DNA of 6,968 nt from Rickettsiales bacterium (GTDB lineage Bacteria > Pseudomonadota > Alphaproteobacteria > Rs-D84 > CACZYB01). Under the pieces are notes generated by a model. The model did not search any database. It was not told where the DNA came from and saw only the letters and a program-made list of their open reading frames with translations. The stretch spans positions 1-6,968 of the forward strand of contig JAITSG010000014.1 in NCBI GenBank assembly GCA_031288035.1, read 5' to 3'. The first letter of the stretch is position 1. Every line of letters begins with the position of its first letter. Position numbers and translations under genes: made by a program. Positions 6,549 through 6,968 of the stretch are shown here, piece by piece.

Positions 6549-6590
6549 TTGCTTCGGGCGCGAAACGTGCTATAATACATCCGTGTTTCG
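6549..6590 (+). promoter_or_regulatory. Extended -10 promoter with dyad, possibly bidirectional
   Basis: TGCTATAAT (6568-6576) is a perfect extended -10 element (TG-N-TATAAT), with TTGCTT (6549-6554) 16 nt upstream as a weak -35. Transcription would start near 6583, towards the gene at 6779. A dyad CGAAAC (6561-6566) / GTTTCG (6585-6590) is centred on the -10 itself, a position where a bound repressor would block RNA polymerase. The overlapping complement TATTAT (6577 to 6572 on the - strand) could serve as a -10 for rlmE, whose -35 is not evident. That would place the rlmE mRNA start near 6565, compatible with the starts at 6526 or 6496 only. Confidence 0.65.
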
Positions 6591-6778
6591 AGAGAAGCGC
6601 AGGATTGTGAAAAGTCCTTAAAGAAGCGGCGCGGATACGCGCCGGAATTCGTATCCCCGTCAAACGGGGAGGCCGTGGTGCATGTTCAAGGAGAAATCCC
6701 AAAGACTATGGCAGTCATTCTTCTTTATGATTTTTCAACTCCCCGACCTTTTCTCGCGAATTCGAGGAGGAAGGGAAT
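6583..6778 (+). promoter_or_regulatory. Structured 5' leader of the repeat-protein gene
   Basis: About 195 nt of probable untranslated leader. Visible hairpins are 6601-6606/6613-6618, a perfect 7-bp CGGCGCG/CGCGCCG (6627-6633/6638-6644) and TCCCCG/CGGGGA (6654-6659/6665-6670). GGATACG/CGTATCC (6633-6639/6650-6656) excludes both of the last two. A GGA-GAAA-TCC hairpin (6690-6699), a GACT/AGTC hairpin (6704-6716) and CGGGGAG/CTCCCCG (6665-6671/6739-6745) at long range are also possible. A final hairpin (6747-6756 with 6763-6774) buries the strong Shine-Dalgarno GAGGAGG, which ends 8 nt before the ATG. The mutually exclusive stems and the covered ribosome site suggest leader-based control, but I recognise no riboswitch class. 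GC-rich DNA gives chance hairpins, so this is tentative. No tRNA or other RNA gene is seen here. Confidence 0.4.
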
Positions 6779-6968
6779 ATGGGAAAAACATCATTACTAG
6801 CGCTAGTAGCCGCGATATCCGGCGGAATTTTAACCTGTGCCGCTAAAGGCGCGCCAAGGTCGTCGTCAAGACGAAGCGGAGGAACCATCCGCGAGGCCGC
6901 GCGAAGCGGCGGCACATCCCGGGGCGCGGCCAGATCGGGCGGGACGGCAAGGACTGGCGGGACGGCCA
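6779..6968 (+). CDS. Putative exported Arg/Ser/Gly/Thr repeat protein, 3'-truncated
   Basis: 63 codons are visible before the window ends, with no stop. The ATG has the strongest Shine-Dalgarno in the window (GAGGAGG, 8-nt spacing) and lies downstream of a good promoter. Residues 1-25 look like a signal peptide: a short start with Lys3, a hydrophobic core LLALVAAISGGILTC (6-20), then small residues. Cys20 is preceded by Ile-Leu-Thr, a poor lipobox, so signal peptidase I cleavage around residues 21-25 is as likely as lipidation. Residues 26-31 are a Ser/Arg linker, and from Arg32 a 10-residue unit R-S-G-G-T-x-R-x-A-A repeats, degenerating to GGTA at the edge. The visible part is strongly basic and low in complexity. 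No family is recognised. An envelope protein binding anionic glycan or nucleic acid would fit the charge but is speculation. The start codons are AT-rich compared with the rest, as is common for secretory genes. Confidence 0.6.
   Translation, partial: MGKTSLLALVAAISGGILTCAAKGAPRSSSRRSGGTIREAARSGGTSRGAARSGGTARTGGTA
6872..6967 (+). repeat. 30-bp in-frame tandem repeats (RSGGT units)
   Basis: Units start at 6872, 6902 and 6932 and encode RSGGTIREAA, RSGGTSRGAA and RSGGTARTGGTA. The peptide is conserved while codons differ (Arg as CGA, CGA, AGA; Ser as AGC, AGC, TCG; Thr as ACC, ACA, ACG), so this is not a fresh duplication. The third unit shortens towards a GGTA-type motif. The array probably continues past the window end, and may itself be why the contig stops nearby. 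Confidence 0.7.

Noticed and set aside
6590..6778. A tRNA gene in the leader
   Set aside because: No acceptor stem pairing with a CCA-adjacent partner and no T-loop GTTCRANYC in the right place; GTTCAAGG at 6684 is not flanked by a T-stem.
6682..6846. 54-codon open frame starting MFKEKSQRLWQSFFF, with GGGGAGG 9 nt upstream
   Set aside because: Its third codon positions lack the strong GC bias of the real genes here, and it overlaps the better-supported gene at 6779 in another frame. A leader peptide remains possible but unsupported.

Overview
The window is one GC-rich bacterial DNA fragment, most likely the end of a metagenomic contig. Its first nine bases match the 3' end of the standard Illumina adapter, and protein-coding sequence begins directly after them. 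PheT and RlmE both read like alphaproteobacterial family members, for example the 'KGVLARPGD' and 'ECAEF..LGGAADVV'-type segments and the 'LAPGGAFVAKV' and 'VVATGYRG' strings. I therefore infer an uncultured alphaproteobacterium. Despite the high GC content, isoleucine is mostly encoded by ATA; by hand count gpmI has 25 ATA, 12 ATC and 0 ATT.

Left part, + strand (1-4078): the 5'-truncated pheT (phenylalanyl-tRNA synthetase beta subunit) is followed, with 4-nt stop/start overlaps, by two tandem paralogous glycosyltransferases of the capsular-polysaccharide-synthesis (Caps_synth) type. This is one translationally coupled unit, presumably pheS-pheT-GT-GT with pheS off the left edge. The second glycosyltransferase carries a run of nine G in its coding sequence, a candidate slippage tract.

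Middle, + strand (4079-5643): a 68-nt gap holds a plausible promoter with an inverted repeat, followed by a complete gpmI (cofactor-independent phosphoglycerate mutase).

Convergent gap (5644-5860): this gap is less GC-rich than the genes. It contains a 135-nt element (5647-5781) closed by a 7-bp plus 8-bp helix and holding four or five internal hairpins and a possible loop-loop contact. It matches no RNA class I know and is the best candidate here for something undescribed. The rlmE terminator lies beside it.

Right part: rlmE (23S rRNA 2'-O-ribose methyltransferase) runs on the - strand. Divergent from it is an extended -10 promoter with a dyad centred on the -10 box, then a leader of about 195 nt with several hairpins. 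The leader precedes the start of a probable secreted or lipoprotein-like protein that becomes a 10-residue Arg-Ser-Gly-Gly-Thr repeat and runs off the window end.

Functionally the window mixes housekeeping genes (tRNA charging, glycolysis, rRNA modification) with surface-related genes (glycan transfer, an exported repeat protein).
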